Origin: Lacinutrix sp. Bg11-31
GTDB lineage: Bacteria; Bacteroidota; Bacteroidia; Flavobacteriales; Flavobacteriaceae
Reading direction: 5' to 3'
Assembly (NCBI RefSeq): GCF_002831665.1
Contig: NZ_CP025118.1
Location: 2,418,001 to 2,482,000, forward strand
Length of the DNA stretch: 64,000 bases
A program made the translations under genes and the position numbers. Shown here one piece after another: positions 44,101 to 53,525 of this stretch (position 1 is its first letter; every line of letters begins with the position of its first letter). The notes below the pieces were generated by a model. The model was not told the origin of the DNA. It did not search any database and saw only the letters and a program-made list of their open reading frames with translations.

Positions 44101-44662
44101 TATCATGATTGCTATTTTTCTTAGTTTTATTGGTGTCTTTGGTGGTATTGTCATTTCGGGAAGCGCATTTGTTATCATGATGACTATGGTTGGTATTATA
44201 TCGCTAGCCGGAATTGTGGTAAATAATGGTGTGGTACTTTTAGATTATGCGCAACTTCTTATAGATAGAAAAAAAGCAGAACTAGATTTAGAAAAAGAAG
44301 ATTACTTATCTAGTCAAGATCTTTTTGAAAGCATTGTAACAGCAGGTAAAGCACGTTTAAGACCCGTTTTACTAACTGCAATTACCACGATTTTTGGTTT
44401 AATTCCGTTAGCAATTGGTCTAAACATTAACTTCTTTACACTATTTGCGGATTTTGATCCTAACATTTATATGGGAGGAGATAATGTTGTTTTTTGGGGA
44501 CCACTAGCTTGGACAGTAATCTATGGTTTATTTATTGCTACATTTTTAACTTTAATTGTAGTACCAATATTATTTTTCTTATCGATGAAATTAAAAATGT
44601 GGTTAAGAGACCGGTTTTCTTCTGAAGAAAAAAAAGAAGAAACGATAGAGTTAACAGAATAA
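41159..44662 (+). CDS. RND efflux pump, inner-membrane transporter
   Basis: A 1167-residue AcrB/MMPL-type pump, longer than the usual 1030-1060 because of insertions around the second periplasmic loop and the last helices. It has TM1 at about 22-40, the porter loop, and TM4 with the proton-relay Asp in GMLVDNGIVVVENV. A second half starts near residue 600 with LSTQRTKVEFFPDNKP, and FGLIPLAIGLNINFF lies near the end. It belongs to the hydrophobe/amphiphile efflux type in Bacteroidota. Substrates are unknown. It is last in the operon, followed by a strong terminator. Confidence 0.95.
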   Translation: MTKKKKQVDKEFGLSSWAINNKTTMYVLIAVIFYLGISAFFSMPRENFPEVNETKIYVSSIYPGNTAEDIEKLITDPLEDKLKTVSNVVEITSTSQEDYSMLIVEFDEGITVDQAKQKVKDEIDTETSSEDWPSFNGAKVEPDVFELSLSEEMPILNINISGDYPIQKLKEFAEYLQDEIEDLPEIKKADIRGAQDKEVEVAVDIYKMMAAQVTFNDITGAINNGNLTMSAGNLKASGQRRTIRILGEIEKPSELENFVVKSEKGKSIYLKDIATVSFKEEDKTTFAREYGEPVVMLDVKKRAGKNMVAAAEQIQIIVKNAIDNVFPKDLSVTVTNDQSSVTIGQVDDLVNNIIFGVILVVTVLMFFLGFKNALFVGFAIPMSMFMSLMILELLGQSLNTMVLFGLIMGLGMLVDNGIVVVENVYRLMEDEGMSRVDAAKKGISEIAFPIIISTATTVAAFTPLAFWPGIMGEFMKILPITLSVVLGSSLFVAIFFNSVLVSRFMTTEDKDMPLKQIIRTTIIVAIFGVLILLFGGAYKGLGTIMIFTAVMLWAYRFFIRKWANSFQNKALVNLENWYERQLRGALSGWRPYILSIGTFLLLIASFIAFGISLSTQRTKVEFFPDNKPNQIIVYIEYPQGTAIEKTNAITKEIEKRVYTVLNQDQYMYAGKNFLVESTVSQVGEGAGNPQTDGGSAAEMPHKGKITASMREYKFRRGEDSELLRQKVQAALVGIYPGVLISVEKNADGPPAGAPINIEIEGDDYNELIAVAENMREFINTKNVAGIDELKIDVNKDKPTMRVTIDREKAGELGISAAQVGQQLRNSIFGSKAGVYKEDGDDFDIYVRFNEENRYNKSALFNQNITFRDNTGQIKSVPVSAVTKYENNSGFSAIKHKDTKRVVTVYSALSPGFTDAAAIVGQIQNEMKAYEGLPSGIKIDYTGQIEEQNKQMLFLVGAFFTGLGLIFFILIFQFNSVSKPTIIMIAIFLSFIGVFGGIVISGSAFVIMMTMVGIISLAGIVVNNGVVLLDYAQLLIDRKKAELDLEKEDYLSSQDLFESIVTAGKARLRPVLLTAITTIFGLIPLAIGLNINFFTLFADFDPNIYMGGDNVVFWGPLAWTVIYGLFIATFLTLIVVPILFFLSMKLKMWLRDRFSSEEKKEETIELTE

Positions 44663-44686
44663 AATAGACAGTAAGTTACCTATAAC

Positions 44687-44722
44687 AAAAAGACCAGAGA
44701 AGCTAACTTCTCTGGTTTTTTT
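44687..44722. terminator. Terminator after RND operon
   Basis: ACCAGAGAAG and CTTCTCTGGT form a perfect stem with A-run before and T-run after. It is probably shared by the convergent TonB receptor gene. Confidence 0.85.
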
Positions 44723-44763
44723 GTTTTTATTAAAATCTATTTAAAAAGCTAACCTAATAAAAG

Positions 44764-47388
44764 TTAGAATTTAAAAGTTAAGCCTCCACTAATTGTTGTT
44801 CCATTAGTACCAAATTGACTAACTTCCCAAGGATATTTAAATCGGCCTCCAAGATCGGTTACAACATCTCCACCAGTTTCAATTTCATCTGGATATACAT
44901 CTAACAAATTACTTACTGAAAGTGATGCAGAAAGCCGATTACTAAATTCATATCCAAAATTTAAATCTGTAATAATTTTTCCTGAAAATGTTTGATCTTT
45001 ATCTACATCTGTAGCATGTTGCCAAGTCACTTCCCCAAAATAGGTGTTATTTAAGGCAAAACTCCATTTGTTTAATTCATAATCAAATCCTAATAATGCT
45101 TTTGTTTTTGGTCTAGAAGAAAGAATTCTTGATTGTTCTTTTCTATTAAAAATATCATACCCATTTTCATCAAGTAAAGTTGGTGTATCAATCTTACCAT
45201 CTATTTCTGTATTATTAAAATTCGCTGCTAATGTAGCTGTTAATTTACCTTTACCTAATTCAATATTTCTATAATTAGCAACCAAATCTACACCTGTAGT
45301 ATTAGTGCTTACTGCATTAACAAAGAATTTTAAGCTTGTTATAGAGTTATCAATTAGTATCTGCTCTACTGGGTTAGTTGTTCCATCATCACCATCATAA
45401 CCTATTTCATTAGTAAACAAAACACGATTATCTACTTTTACATTGTAGAAATCTAGAGATAATGATAAATTCCTTAAAGGCTTGTATGTTATTCCTGCAG
45501 AAATATTTTTTGCAGTTTCTGCTGTTAATTGCGGGACACCTAAACCATCTCTAATTATTGGATCTACATTATTAAAAGTTCCTTGATTAGAAATTGTACC
45601 ACCAGAAACTAACGTTTGCACATTACTTAAATAAATTTGATGTAACGAAGGCGCTCTAAATCCTGTACCATAAGAAGCTCTAATTGCTCCTTTATCTCCT
45701 AAAGAGTAACGCCCGTTTAATTTCCATGAGGTATTATCTCCAAAATCACTAAAATCCTCATAACGAACAGCACCACCAATTAAAATATTTTCAGTTGGTT
45801 CCCAGTCAATAGCTCCATAAACTCCATAATTATCTCTAGTAGCTTTTACAGCATTACTAGGCTGCAAACCTGGAAAAGATTGTGCTCCTCCCGATCCTGT
45901 TGGATTATAATAAGATGCTGCATCACCTGCTTTGGCTGTAAAACGTTCACCTTTTACTTCTGCACCAAAAGAAACTACAAACGCTCCAATTTCTTTGCTT
46001 AAGTCTAAATTAGCCAGTGTATTACTAAATGTGTATGCACCAACATCAAAAGATGTTGGGCTTCTAGCACCTAAATCTACATTCAAGGTATTATTAACTT
46101 CGTAGTCTACTCCATTTCTTCCATAAGTACCACTTAAATCAACATTAAAGCCAAATAAATCCCACTTAAATCCTGCAGTTATATTATTATCTACAATATC
46201 AGTTTCAAATGTTGGTTGAAAACCTTGATATTCCGTTCCTGCATCATGTAATAGATTATGAGGATCTTGAACCCAATAAGGTGTACGGTACAACGCAAAA
46301 CTCTTTCCTGTTCTATGCGTTAGCCCTCCAAATGTATAAAACTCTGCTCCTTTAGTACCAATTGGAGCTCCTGCATTTACAAAAATATCCATTATTTTTA
46401 ATTCTGGTTGGCCAACCGTCATTCCTAAATCAGGATTTTCTGTCAACCATGAACCATATGTAGGGTCGTCTGCTGCAACTCCAAATAAATCATCTTTCCC
46501 AGGTGTTCCTGCGCGATTTGTTTGTTCTTGTTCATAATATCCTAAAGTAAAATTTAAATAACCTCCTTCTTCCCCAAGGTTTATCGATGTATTTAAATCT
46601 GCACCAAAATTAAAACCATCTCCTTCTGTAGTTACTCCTGCTTTTGCACTAACTGTAGTAAACTCAACATCTTTTTTTAAGACCATGTTTATTACTCCTG
46701 CTATAGCATCTGAGCCATATTGAGCAGAAGCTCCATCTCTCAAAACCTCAATACGTTCAATAGCTGCTGCTGGTACACTTTTTAAATCAACACCAACTTC
46801 TCCTTTACCAGGAGTATCGTTAATATATACTAATGCACTTTGATTTTTACGTTTACCATTTACCAACACAAGTGTTCTACTTGGTCCTAATCCTCTCAAA
46901 TCTGCAGGATCAAAATGTGCTGTTCCGTCAGAAATAGATTGAGTTGTAGAGTTAAAAGATGGCACTTTATAAGTTAACATCTTATCTACAGTAGGTTGCC
47001 CTGTTTTTTTTAGTTCTGCAACACCTATATTATCGATAGGTACAGGAGAATCTAAAATAGTTCTTGGTTTAGCCCTATTTCCAACCAAAACAATTTCATC
47101 TAATGATACACCAGGCAGTAGAGTTACATTTACAACACTACTATTAACTGTAATTTCTTGTAGATTGTAGCCAACGTAGGAAAAAACTAACACATCTCCA
47201 TTATTTGCATCAATGGAATAATTGCCATCAAAATCTGTGGTTACTCCATTAGTTGTTCCTTTTACTACAACCGAAGCTCCTGGTATTTGCCCTGAATCAT
47301 CAGAAACTTTCCCTGTTACTTGTTGCGCATTAATAAGATGTGATACTCCCAAGAATAGGAACAGCATCATAAAGAGATTTTTTTTCAT
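44764..47388 (-). CDS. TonB-dependent receptor with carboxypeptidase-like N-domain
   Basis: An 874-residue outer-membrane receptor: signal peptide (to LINAQ), a carboxypeptidase-D regulatory-like domain (about 22-105, GKVSDDSGQIPGASVVVKGT start), a plug domain (about 120-235 with DLRGLGPSRTLVLVNGKRKN and IERIEVLRDGASAQYGSDAIAGVIN) and a barrel ending in GGLTFKF. It lacks a SusD partner, so it is not a polysaccharide-locus SusC. It is more like siderophore/cobalamin or peptide receptors. Substrate unknown. A promoter reads TAGGTTTG on the minus strand at 47490-47497. Confidence 0.93.
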   Translation of the reverse strand: MKKNLFMMLFLFLGVSHLINAQQVTGKVSDDSGQIPGASVVVKGTTNGVTTDFDGNYSIDANNGDVLVFSYVGYNLQEITVNSSVVNVTLLPGVSLDEIVLVGNRAKPRTILDSPVPIDNIGVAELKKTGQPTVDKMLTYKVPSFNSTTQSISDGTAHFDPADLRGLGPSRTLVLVNGKRKNQSALVYINDTPGKGEVGVDLKSVPAAAIERIEVLRDGASAQYGSDAIAGVINMVLKKDVEFTTVSAKAGVTTEGDGFNFGADLNTSINLGEEGGYLNFTLGYYEQEQTNRAGTPGKDDLFGVAADDPTYGSWLTENPDLGMTVGQPELKIMDIFVNAGAPIGTKGAEFYTFGGLTHRTGKSFALYRTPYWVQDPHNLLHDAGTEYQGFQPTFETDIVDNNITAGFKWDLFGFNVDLSGTYGRNGVDYEVNNTLNVDLGARSPTSFDVGAYTFSNTLANLDLSKEIGAFVVSFGAEVKGERFTAKAGDAASYYNPTGSGGAQSFPGLQPSNAVKATRDNYGVYGAIDWEPTENILIGGAVRYEDFSDFGDNTSWKLNGRYSLGDKGAIRASYGTGFRAPSLHQIYLSNVQTLVSGGTISNQGTFNNVDPIIRDGLGVPQLTAETAKNISAGITYKPLRNLSLSLDFYNVKVDNRVLFTNEIGYDGDDGTTNPVEQILIDNSITSLKFFVNAVSTNTTGVDLVANYRNIELGKGKLTATLAANFNNTEIDGKIDTPTLLDENGYDIFNRKEQSRILSSRPKTKALLGFDYELNKWSFALNNTYFGEVTWQHATDVDKDQTFSGKIITDLNFGYEFSNRLSASLSVSNLLDVYPDEIETGGDVVTDLGGRFKYPWEVSQFGTNGTTISGGLTFKF

Positions 47389-47489
47389 AATCTATAGTTT
47401 AAATTAATTAGTAAAAACACAATAAAACTGTTAAATATCTAAGTATTAATGTTTTTTAATAAATTAAAAATAAGAAAATAACAACAAAT

Positions 47490-47497
47490 CAAACCTA
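47490..47497 (-). promoter_or_regulatory. -7 promoter element of TonB receptor gene
   Basis: TAGGTTTG on the minus strand matches TAnnTTTG and lies 101 nt upstream of the start codon, giving a long AT-rich leader in which I see no known riboswitch. Confidence 0.45.
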
Positions 47498-47551
47498 TTA
47501 TTGTAAAATAATAAGTTTTGAATCATCAATTAAAGTCAAATATATAAATGT

Positions 47552-47559
47552 TAAATTTG
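47552..47559 (+). promoter_or_regulatory. -7 promoter element of aspS
   Basis: TAAATTTG matches TAnnTTTG and lies 19 nt before the aspS ATG. Confidence 0.6.
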
Positions 47560-47578
47560 CATTTTAAAATAAAATTCC

Positions 47579-49327
47579 ATGTACAGAAGTCATAATTGCG
47601 GTGAGTTAACTGCAAAACATATAAATTCAGAAATCACCTTATCTGGTTGGGTTCAAAAATCAAGAGACAAAGGTTTTATTGTTTGGGTAGATTTACGCGA
47701 CCGTTACGGTATTACTCAACTTGTTTTCGACGAAGAGAGAACCTCTAAAGACATGCTTGAAAAAGCACAGAAACTAGGTCGTGAATTCGTTGTCCAAGTA
47801 AAAGGAACTGTAATAGAGCGTGCTTCAAAAAATCCAAGTATGCCAACTGGTGATATTGAGATTTTAGTTTCAGAATTAAATATCTTAAACGAAGCGCTTC
47901 TTCCTCCTTTTACTATTGAAGACAAAACAGATGGAGGAGAAGATATTAGAATGAAATATCGCTATTTAGACATAAGACGTAACCCTGTAAAAAACAACTT
48001 AATTTTTAGAGCCAAAGTAACACAAGAGGTTAGAAACTTTTTGTCAAACCAAGACTTTATAGAAGTTGAAACTCCTTATTTAATTAAATCTACTCCAGAA
48101 GGAGCTCGTGATTTTGTTGTGCCTTCTCGTATGAATGAAGGTGAATTTTACGCACTACCACAATCGCCTCAAACTTTTAAGCAATTGCTTATGGTTGGTG
48201 GTATGGATAAATATTTCCAGATTGTAAAATGTTTTAGAGATGAAGATTTACGTGCAGACAGACAACCAGAATTTACACAAATTGATTGTGAAATGGCGTT
48301 TGTTGAGCAAGAAGATATTTTAAATGTTTTTGAAGGATTAACACGTCACTTACTAAAAGAAGTAAATGGTGTTGAAATCGATAAATTCCCAAGAATGTTG
48401 TACGATGATGCGATGCGTTTATACGGAAACGACAAGCCAGATATTAGATTTGGAATGGAGTTTGGGGAATTAAACGAAGTTGCACAACATAAAGAATTTG
48501 GTGTTTTTAACACTGCAGAATTAGTTGTTGGTATTGCAGTTCCTGGAGGAAACGCTTACACAAGAAAAGAAATTGATAAATTAATCGACTGGGTAAAGCG
48601 CCCTCAAGTTGGTGCTTTAGGTATGATTTATTCTCGTTGCAATGACGATGGGACATTTAAATCTTCGGTAGATAAATTCTACGATCAAGACGATTTAGAA
48701 AAATGGGCTAAAATTACAGGCGCAAAAGCAGGCGATTTAGTTTGTGTACTATCTGGAGAAACTAACAAAGTACGTGCGCAGTTAAGCGCTTTACGTATGG
48801 AATTAGCAACACGTTTAGGCTTACGCGATCCAAAAGTATTTGCTCCACTATGGGTAATTGATTTTCCATTATTAGAATTAGACGAAGAAACTGGTCATTA
48901 TCATGCAATGCACCATCCGTTTACTTCTCCAAAACCAGGTCAAATAGAATTATTAGACACTAATCCTGGAGATGTTAAAGCTAATGCTTACGATTTAGTA
49001 TTAAACGGAAACGAAATTGGTGGTGGTTCTATAAGAATACACGATAAAGCTACACAGGCAATCATGTTAAAACACTTAGGTTTTAGCGATGAAGATGCAA
49101 AAGCACAGTTTGGTTTCTTAATGGATGCTTTCGAATATGGTGCACCTCCACATGGTGGACTTGCCTTTGGTTTAGATAGATTAGTTGCTATTTTAGGCGG
49201 ACAAGAAACAATTAGAGATTTTATTGCCTTCCCGAAAAACAATTCTGGTCGCGATGTAATGATAGATGCTCCTGCCCCAATTGACGCAGCACAGTTAAAA
49301 GAATTAAGTTTAAAGCTTGATTTGTAG
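47579..49327 (+). CDS. aspS: Aspartyl-tRNA synthetase
   Basis: A 582-residue class II synthetase with an N-terminal OB-fold anticodon-binding domain (about 1-105, [24 protein letters not shown] region), motif 2 [18 protein letters not shown], the bacterial GAD insertion (about 290-410), and motif 3 [15 protein letters not shown] near the C-terminus. Length is usual for the bacterial type. It cannot be told from sequence reading alone whether it is Asp-specific or non-discriminating. It ends at a terminator with TCCTGC/GCAGGA stem. Confidence 0.98.
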   Translation: MYRSHNCGELTAKHINSEITLSGWVQKSRDKGFIVWVDLRDRYGITQLVFDEERTSKDMLEKAQKLGREFVVQVKGTVIERASKNPSMPTGDIEILVSELNILNEALLPPFTIEDKTDGGEDIRMKYRYLDIRRNPVKNNLIFRAKVTQEVRNFLSNQDFIEVETPYLIKSTPEGARDFVVPSRMNEGEFYALPQSPQTFKQLLMVGGMDKYFQIVKCFRDEDLRADRQPEFTQIDCEMAFVEQEDILNVFEGLTRHLLKEVNGVEIDKFPRMLYDDAMRLYGNDKPDIRFGMEFGELNEVAQHKEFGVFNTAELVVGIAVPGGNAYTRKEIDKLIDWVKRPQVGALGMIYSRCNDDGTFKSSVDKFYDQDDLEKWAKITGAKAGDLVCVLSGETNKVRAQLSALRMELATRLGLRDPKVFAPLWVIDFPLLELDEETGHYHAMHHPFTSPKPGQIELLDTNPGDVKANAYDLVLNGNEIGGGSIRIHDKATQAIMLKHLGFSDEDAKAQFGFLMDAFEYGAPPHGGLAFGLDRLVAILGGQETIRDFIAFPKNNSGRDVMIDAPAPIDAAQLKELSLKLDL

Positions 49328-49358
49328 TTTATACCTTCAAGTTAACCGTTTATAAATC

Positions 49359-49384
49359 AATCCTGCTTTTTGCAGGATTTTTTT
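49359..49384 (+). terminator. aspS terminator
   Basis: AATCCTGC and GCAGGATT pair around a T loop, followed by seven T. The same stem is used again at 50782-50808. Confidence 0.85.
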
Positions 49385-49398
49385 GTTAGATTAGATTT

Positions 49399-49959
49399 AT
49401 GAAACGAAAGAAAGTCTTTAAAATTATTGGAATAGTACTCTTAATAATTATTATAGCCATAGCCGGAATTATTGGTTACGGCTATTACTATTACACAGAA
49501 GCTCACAATACAGAAAACAAACCTTACCAAAACTACATTGGCTATATAGACCAAGATAAAGCGCTACTTAAAGATAAATATGAACTTTGTGAAGATGGTT
49601 TTATACAAAGAACTTACAATGGTTCTGCATTAGAAGGATACAACATTAACAAAAAACATTATAGAGATCAATTATTTAGTCAATTCAATACTAATAATTA
49701 TAATGATTCTGGGTATTTAAACTTTCGATTTTTAGTGAATTGCGAAGGTAATGCTGGATGGTTTGAAATTATTGAAATGAATTTAGACCTAGAGGAAACA
49801 CCTCTTAATAAAGATTTAGTAGATGAATTACTAACCTTTACTTCAAACTCAAAACACTGGAATATTTTAAAATATCCAAAAAATAATAAGCCATACAATT
49901 ATTACAATTACATCTCATACAGAATAGAAAATGGAAAAATCACTCAAATCATACCTTAG
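49399..49959 (+). CDS. Membrane-anchored protein with TonB C-terminal-like fold
   Basis: A 186-residue protein with one N-terminal transmembrane anchor (about 8-30, very Ile-rich) and a periplasmic domain. The part from NFRFLVNCEGNAGWFEIIEMN to LTFTSNSKHWNI (about 108-155) resembles the TonB C-terminal-like domains of Bacteroidota proteins, though the Pro-rich spacer of a true TonB is absent. Function unknown. The next gene starts inside its 3' end (29-nt overlap), so the two form a translationally coupled pair. Confidence 0.75.
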   Translation: MKRKKVFKIIGIVLLIIIIAIAGIIGYGYYYYTEAHNTENKPYQNYIGYIDQDKALLKDKYELCEDGFIQRTYNGSALEGYNINKKHYRDQLFSQFNTNNYNDSGYLNFRFLVNCEGNAGWFEIIEMNLDLEETPLNKDLVDELLTFTSNSKHWNILKYPKNNKPYNYYNYISYRIENGKITQIIP

Positions 49960-50767
49960 TTTATGTTGCTTACTAGTGATTTTTTCTTGCAGAAATGACG
50001 CTAGCTTAAACGCTTCTGAAAAAATAACACTTGCAGAAGAAACTTATAAAGCTGCAATTCAATTTAGGCAAGGCTCTACTGCATTTCAAAATGGCATTGC
50101 AGAGGCTGTTGCAATAGATCCAACTTACGAACCTGGTGTTTATGAGCTATCTGTTGCCGACTTAAAAAGAGGCTTACCTCACAAATGGTTACCACAATAC
50201 AATAAAGCAGTAGAACTCGATTCTGTAACTAGAATTCCATGGCGTGGCTATCTTTATTTATGGTTTTATAGAGATTATAAAAAAGCAATCGCAGATTTTG
50301 ATGCTAGTGATGTATTAACACCAGATTTTATAGATGCTCCACAAGGACACAGTGTAGATTATTGGAGAGGTATTGCTTATTTAGGTTTAAACGATTTTAA
50401 AAACTCTAACGCTTATTTTGAAAAACACATCGCTAAAGAAACCAAAGAATTTGGTGAAGATTACGTTGACATTACAGCATTCCTATATAATGGCATTGCT
50501 TATTTTGAGGCAGGTAATTATGAAAAGGCACTTTTAAATCTCGACAAACAATTAGAATACTCTCGTAACCTCAGCGCAGATGCTAAATATTATAAATCAC
50601 AAATTTTTATAGCTGAAGGCAAAAACAAAAAAGCTTTAGAAACAATAAATGAAGCCATAGACGATTTTAACGAAGGTTATAATAACAAGCGCGCCTACGT
50701 AGAGACCTTGAGACAAATTTATCCTCAAGATTTAACAGACCTCAAATTTAAAATTGAAAATCTCTAA
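49931..50767 (+). CDS. TPR-repeat lipoprotein
   Basis: A 278-residue lipoprotein (lipobox IFSC, about Cys20) made of helical repeats of the TPR type: YKKAIADFDASDVL, YWRGIAYLGLNDFKNSNAYF, YNGIAYFEAGNYEKALLNLD and KNKKALETINEAIDDF. TPR proteins serve as protein-binding scaffolds. It is coupled to the upstream TonB-like gene by overlap, and the overlap-borne ATG starts the signal peptide, which fixes the start. Partner unknown. Confidence 0.85.
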   Translation: MEKSLKSYLSLCCLLVIFSCRNDASLNASEKITLAEETYKAAIQFRQGSTAFQNGIAEAVAIDPTYEPGVYELSVADLKRGLPHKWLPQYNKAVELDSVTRIPWRGYLYLWFYRDYKKAIADFDASDVLTPDFIDAPQGHSVDYWRGIAYLGLNDFKNSNAYFEKHIAKETKEFGEDYVDITAFLYNGIAYFEAGNYEKALLNLDKQLEYSRNLSADAKYYKSQIFIAEGKNKKALETINEAIDDFNEGYNNKRAYVETLRQIYPQDLTDLKFKIENL

Positions 50768-50781
50768 ATACTTTTAATATT

Positions 50782-50808
50782 AAAATCCTGCTTCTTGCAG
50801 GATTTTTT
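50782..50808 (+). terminator. Terminator of TonB-like/TPR pair
   Basis: AAAATCCTGC and GCAGGATTTT pair around TTCTT and are followed by T residues. Confidence 0.85.
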
Positions 50809-50833
50809 GTTACTTTGATATAAGTAACCAATC

Positions 50834-52612
50834 ATGCCAAAAAGAACACTTCTAAAACGCTTTTTAATTTGGAAATACAAACACATTTCCGAAAAAAACT
50901 TCACCTTTATACTAAGTGCATTAGTTGGTTTATTAGCTGGATTAGCAGCAGTGACACTTAAAAATATTACGTTTACAATAGAAACGCTTCTTGCTAAAGG
51001 TATTGTGTTTTCTCAAAATCAGTTGTATTTTATACTGCCTGTAATTGGCTTATTATTAGTGTATTTATTTGTGAAATATGTAAGTAAAAAACCTATTGAA
51101 CATGCTATTCCTTCTATTCTATTTTCGCTTACACGAAAAAGTGGGTTTTTAAAACGCTCAAAAATTTACTTTCCTTTAATTGCTGCTCCTTTAACTGTTG
51201 GCTTTGGAGGGTCGGTTGGTTTGCTTGGTCCTGCAGTAGCATCAGGTGCTGCTATAAGCTCTAACTTAGGTAAACTATTTCATATCAATAGAAAAACAAG
51301 AACATTACTTATTGGTTGCGCTGCAGCTGGAGCAATTTCTTCTATTTTTAAATCGCCAATTGCTGCTATTATTTTTGCTGTAGAAGTCTTTAGTCTAGAT
51401 TTAACTTTTGTTTCTTTATTACCATTACTTATAGCATCAGTCTCATCTGTAATTACTTCTTATTTCTTTTTAGGAGACGATTTATTATTTAACTTTAATT
51501 TTTCAGATAAATTTCAGATAAAAGATATTCTCTTCTATGCAGTTTTAGGTATCGGAACAGGCTTTGCTTCTATTTATTTTACTAAAATGTATTTTGCTAT
51601 TCTTAAGTTTTTCGAGCGCTTTAAGACTCCTTTTCAGCGATTAATTATTGGTGGTTTAGCTATTGGTATCATGCTTTATTTTATCCCACCTTTGTATGGT
51701 GAAGGTTTTGGTTTTATAAACAATTTACTTGCAGGAAATCATATTCAGGCTTTAGGCAAAACACCTTTTGATGCTTTTAATGATAATATTTGGGTGGTTA
51801 TTGCTCTTCTTATTGGCATTACTGTTTTTAAAGCCGTTGCAATGACCACAACTTTTGCTGCTGGTGGTGTTGGTGGTATATTTATTCCAACAATGGTTAT
51901 GGGAAGCGCTCTTGGCAACGCAGTTGCAAAAGTGATAAACAATATCGGTTTAGGGTTTAATGTTAGCGAAACCAACTTTACTTTAATTGGTATGGCTGGA
52001 TTAATTGCTGGTGTTTTACATGCACCATTAACTGCTATTTTCTTAATTGCTGAGATTACTGGTGGTTACGAATTATTTATACCATTAATGATTGCTGTTG
52101 GTATTTCTTTCAGCATTAAAAAAAGTGCAATAGATTACACTATTTACACTAGAGAACTTGCTGAAAAAGGACAACTTTTAACTCATGATAAAGACCAAAA
52201 TGTTTTAACATTAATGACTTTAGAATCTATAATCGAAAGTCGTTTTTCTAAACTACATCCAAAAATGACACTTGGAGAAATGCTTCACGAAGGTGTTGCT
52301 AAATCGACTAGAAACTTATTTCCGGTTGTAGACGAAGACGGTAAATTATCTGGAATTATTTTACTTGATGATGTGCGAGATATCATGTTCGATCAATCGC
52401 TTTATAATTCGACTTTGGTTGAGTCTTTAATGCATAATCCTCCAGATAAAATTATTTATGAAAAAGATTCTATGCAAATAGTTATGCAAAAATTTCAAGA
52501 CTCTGGAGCATGGAATTTACCGGTAATAAAAAATGAAAAGTATATTGGCTTCGTTTCAAAATCAAAACTACTTACAGCTTATAGAAGACAATTAATTAAT
52601 GCTTCTTCTTAA
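50834..52612 (+). CDS. ClC-family chloride channel protein with CBS domains
   Basis: A 592-residue ClC protein with about 11 membrane helices (25-430) and two C-terminal CBS domains (about 460-585). The usual GxEGP motif, whose glutamate gates the pore, reads GLLGP (129-133), so Leu131 replaces the gating glutamate. The proton-glutamate position in FAVEVF reads Val185. AAGGVGGIFIPTMVMGSALGN (quoted to mark helix N; 20 residues from AGGVGG) is intact. Loss of both glutamates argues against 2Cl-/H+ exchange and for an ungated channel-like transporter, or for altered ion choice. It is a single-gene unit after a terminator. Confidence 0.9.
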   Translation: MPKRTLLKRFLIWKYKHISEKNFTFILSALVGLLAGLAAVTLKNITFTIETLLAKGIVFSQNQLYFILPVIGLLLVYLFVKYVSKKPIEHAIPSILFSLTRKSGFLKRSKIYFPLIAAPLTVGFGGSVGLLGPAVASGAAISSNLGKLFHINRKTRTLLIGCAAAGAISSIFKSPIAAIIFAVEVFSLDLTFVSLLPLLIASVSSVITSYFFLGDDLLFNFNFSDKFQIKDILFYAVLGIGTGFASIYFTKMYFAILKFFERFKTPFQRLIIGGLAIGIMLYFIPPLYGEGFGFINNLLAGNHIQALGKTPFDAFNDNIWVVIALLIGITVFKAVAMTTTFAAGGVGGIFIPTMVMGSALGNAVAKVINNIGLGFNVSETNFTLIGMAGLIAGVLHAPLTAIFLIAEITGGYELFIPLMIAVGISFSIKKSAIDYTIYTRELAEKGQLLTHDKDQNVLTLMTLESIIESRFSKLHPKMTLGEMLHEGVAKSTRNLFPVVDEDGKLSGIILLDDVRDIMFDQSLYNSTLVESLMHNPPDKIIYEKDSMQIVMQKFQDSGAWNLPVIKNEKYIGFVSKSKLLTAYRRQLINASS

Positions 52613-52712
52613 TCTTAAATTTGATTAGTTTTGCAATGGCTTAACTATTCCATAAAATTTAAGCAAACACCAAAGTGAATGCACCATTTTTAAGATAAAA
52701 ACATATTATAAA

Positions 52713-52949
52713 ATGAAATATATTATCTGGTTTTTCTTTATTGTTTCTTTAGCCTCAATAGCTTCTGGTTATGCTTTAGACGTTTCTTATTCACAAAAAT
52801 TAATAGGTTATGGTGTATTAGGTTTCTTTTTTATTGTAATCCCTTTATTTTCATGGTATAGTTGGAAAGACAAAAACCCTAGAGATTATTTATTAAATAA
52901 AGAAAATCTTGATAAAATGCGTGAACGAGAAAACAGAAAAAAAGAATAA
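52713..52949 (+). CDS. Small two-helix membrane protein
   Basis: A 78-residue protein with two transmembrane helices (about 3-20 and 30-50) and a charged C-terminal tail (KDKNPRDYLLNKENLDKMRERENRKKE in part). Codon use fits a real gene and a start is well placed after an AT-rich leader. Small proteins of this kind are widespread in Flavobacteriaceae without a known function. Confidence 0.7.
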   Translation: MKYIIWFFFIVSLASIASGYALDVSYSQKLIGYGVLGFFFIVIPLFSWYSWKDKNPRDYLLNKENLDKMRERENRKKE

Positions 52950-52999
52950 CGGTATTTTAGTTGTTATTTTCAGTCTTACTCATTACACAATGACCTGTA

Positions 53000-53449
53000 T
53001 TAGTTTAGGTTTCTTCTTTCTATAAAAAAACGCTTCATTAGTTTTGAAGCTTCTTCCTCAAGAATTCCTCCTTCAATTTTAGTTTTAGGATGCAGCTTAG
53101 TCTTTAAATTAATACAACCACGATCCTCGTCTCTAGCAGCATAAACTATTTTAGAAATCTGACTCCAATACAAAGCACCTGCACACATCTGGCAAGGTTC
53201 TAAGGTTACATATAATGTGCAGTTTTTTAGATATTTGCCACCTAAAAAATTAGCAGCTGCTGTAATAGCTTGCATTTCTGCATGTGCAGTAACATCGTTT
53301 AAAAGCTCTGTAAGGTTATGTGCTCTGGCAATTATTCTATCTTCAATTACAATAACAGCACCAACAGGAATTTCACCTTTTTCAAAAGCTTCTTCGGCTT
53401 CTTGTAATGCTTTTTGCATGAAGTATTTATCGTCGTATGGTTTTATCAT
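53000..53449 (-). CDS. tRNA adenosine deaminase-like nucleoside deaminase (TadA type)
   Basis: A 149-residue zinc-dependent deaminase with the catalytic HAEMQAI (His and Glu) and PCQMCAGA (two Cys) motifs. GDIPVGAVI-like EIPVGAVIV precedes them, as in TadA, which makes inosine at the wobble base of tRNA-Arg. The ATG at 53449 fits the family start; the longer reading from 53527 adds 26 unrelated residues. A guanine/cytosine deaminase role cannot be fully excluded. Confidence 0.9.
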   Translation of the reverse strand: MIKPYDDKYFMQKALQEAEEAFEKGEIPVGAVIVIEDRIIARAHNLTELLNDVTAHAEMQAITAAANFLGGKYLKNCTLYVTLEPCQMCAGALYWSQISKIVYAARDEDRGCINLKTKLHPKTKIEGGILEEEASKLMKRFFIERRNLN

Positions 53450-53525
53450 TCTATAAAAATACGATTTCAAATTAAATAATACGCTTCGGCAAGAATTTTG
53501 ATAATTATAACAAAAGCTCTTAACC

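Noticed and set aside
47400..47551. Possible riboswitch in the leader region of the TonB receptor gene
   Set aside because: No cobalamin-, TPP- or other known conserved core could be recognised; the stretch is AT-rich and without strong stems.
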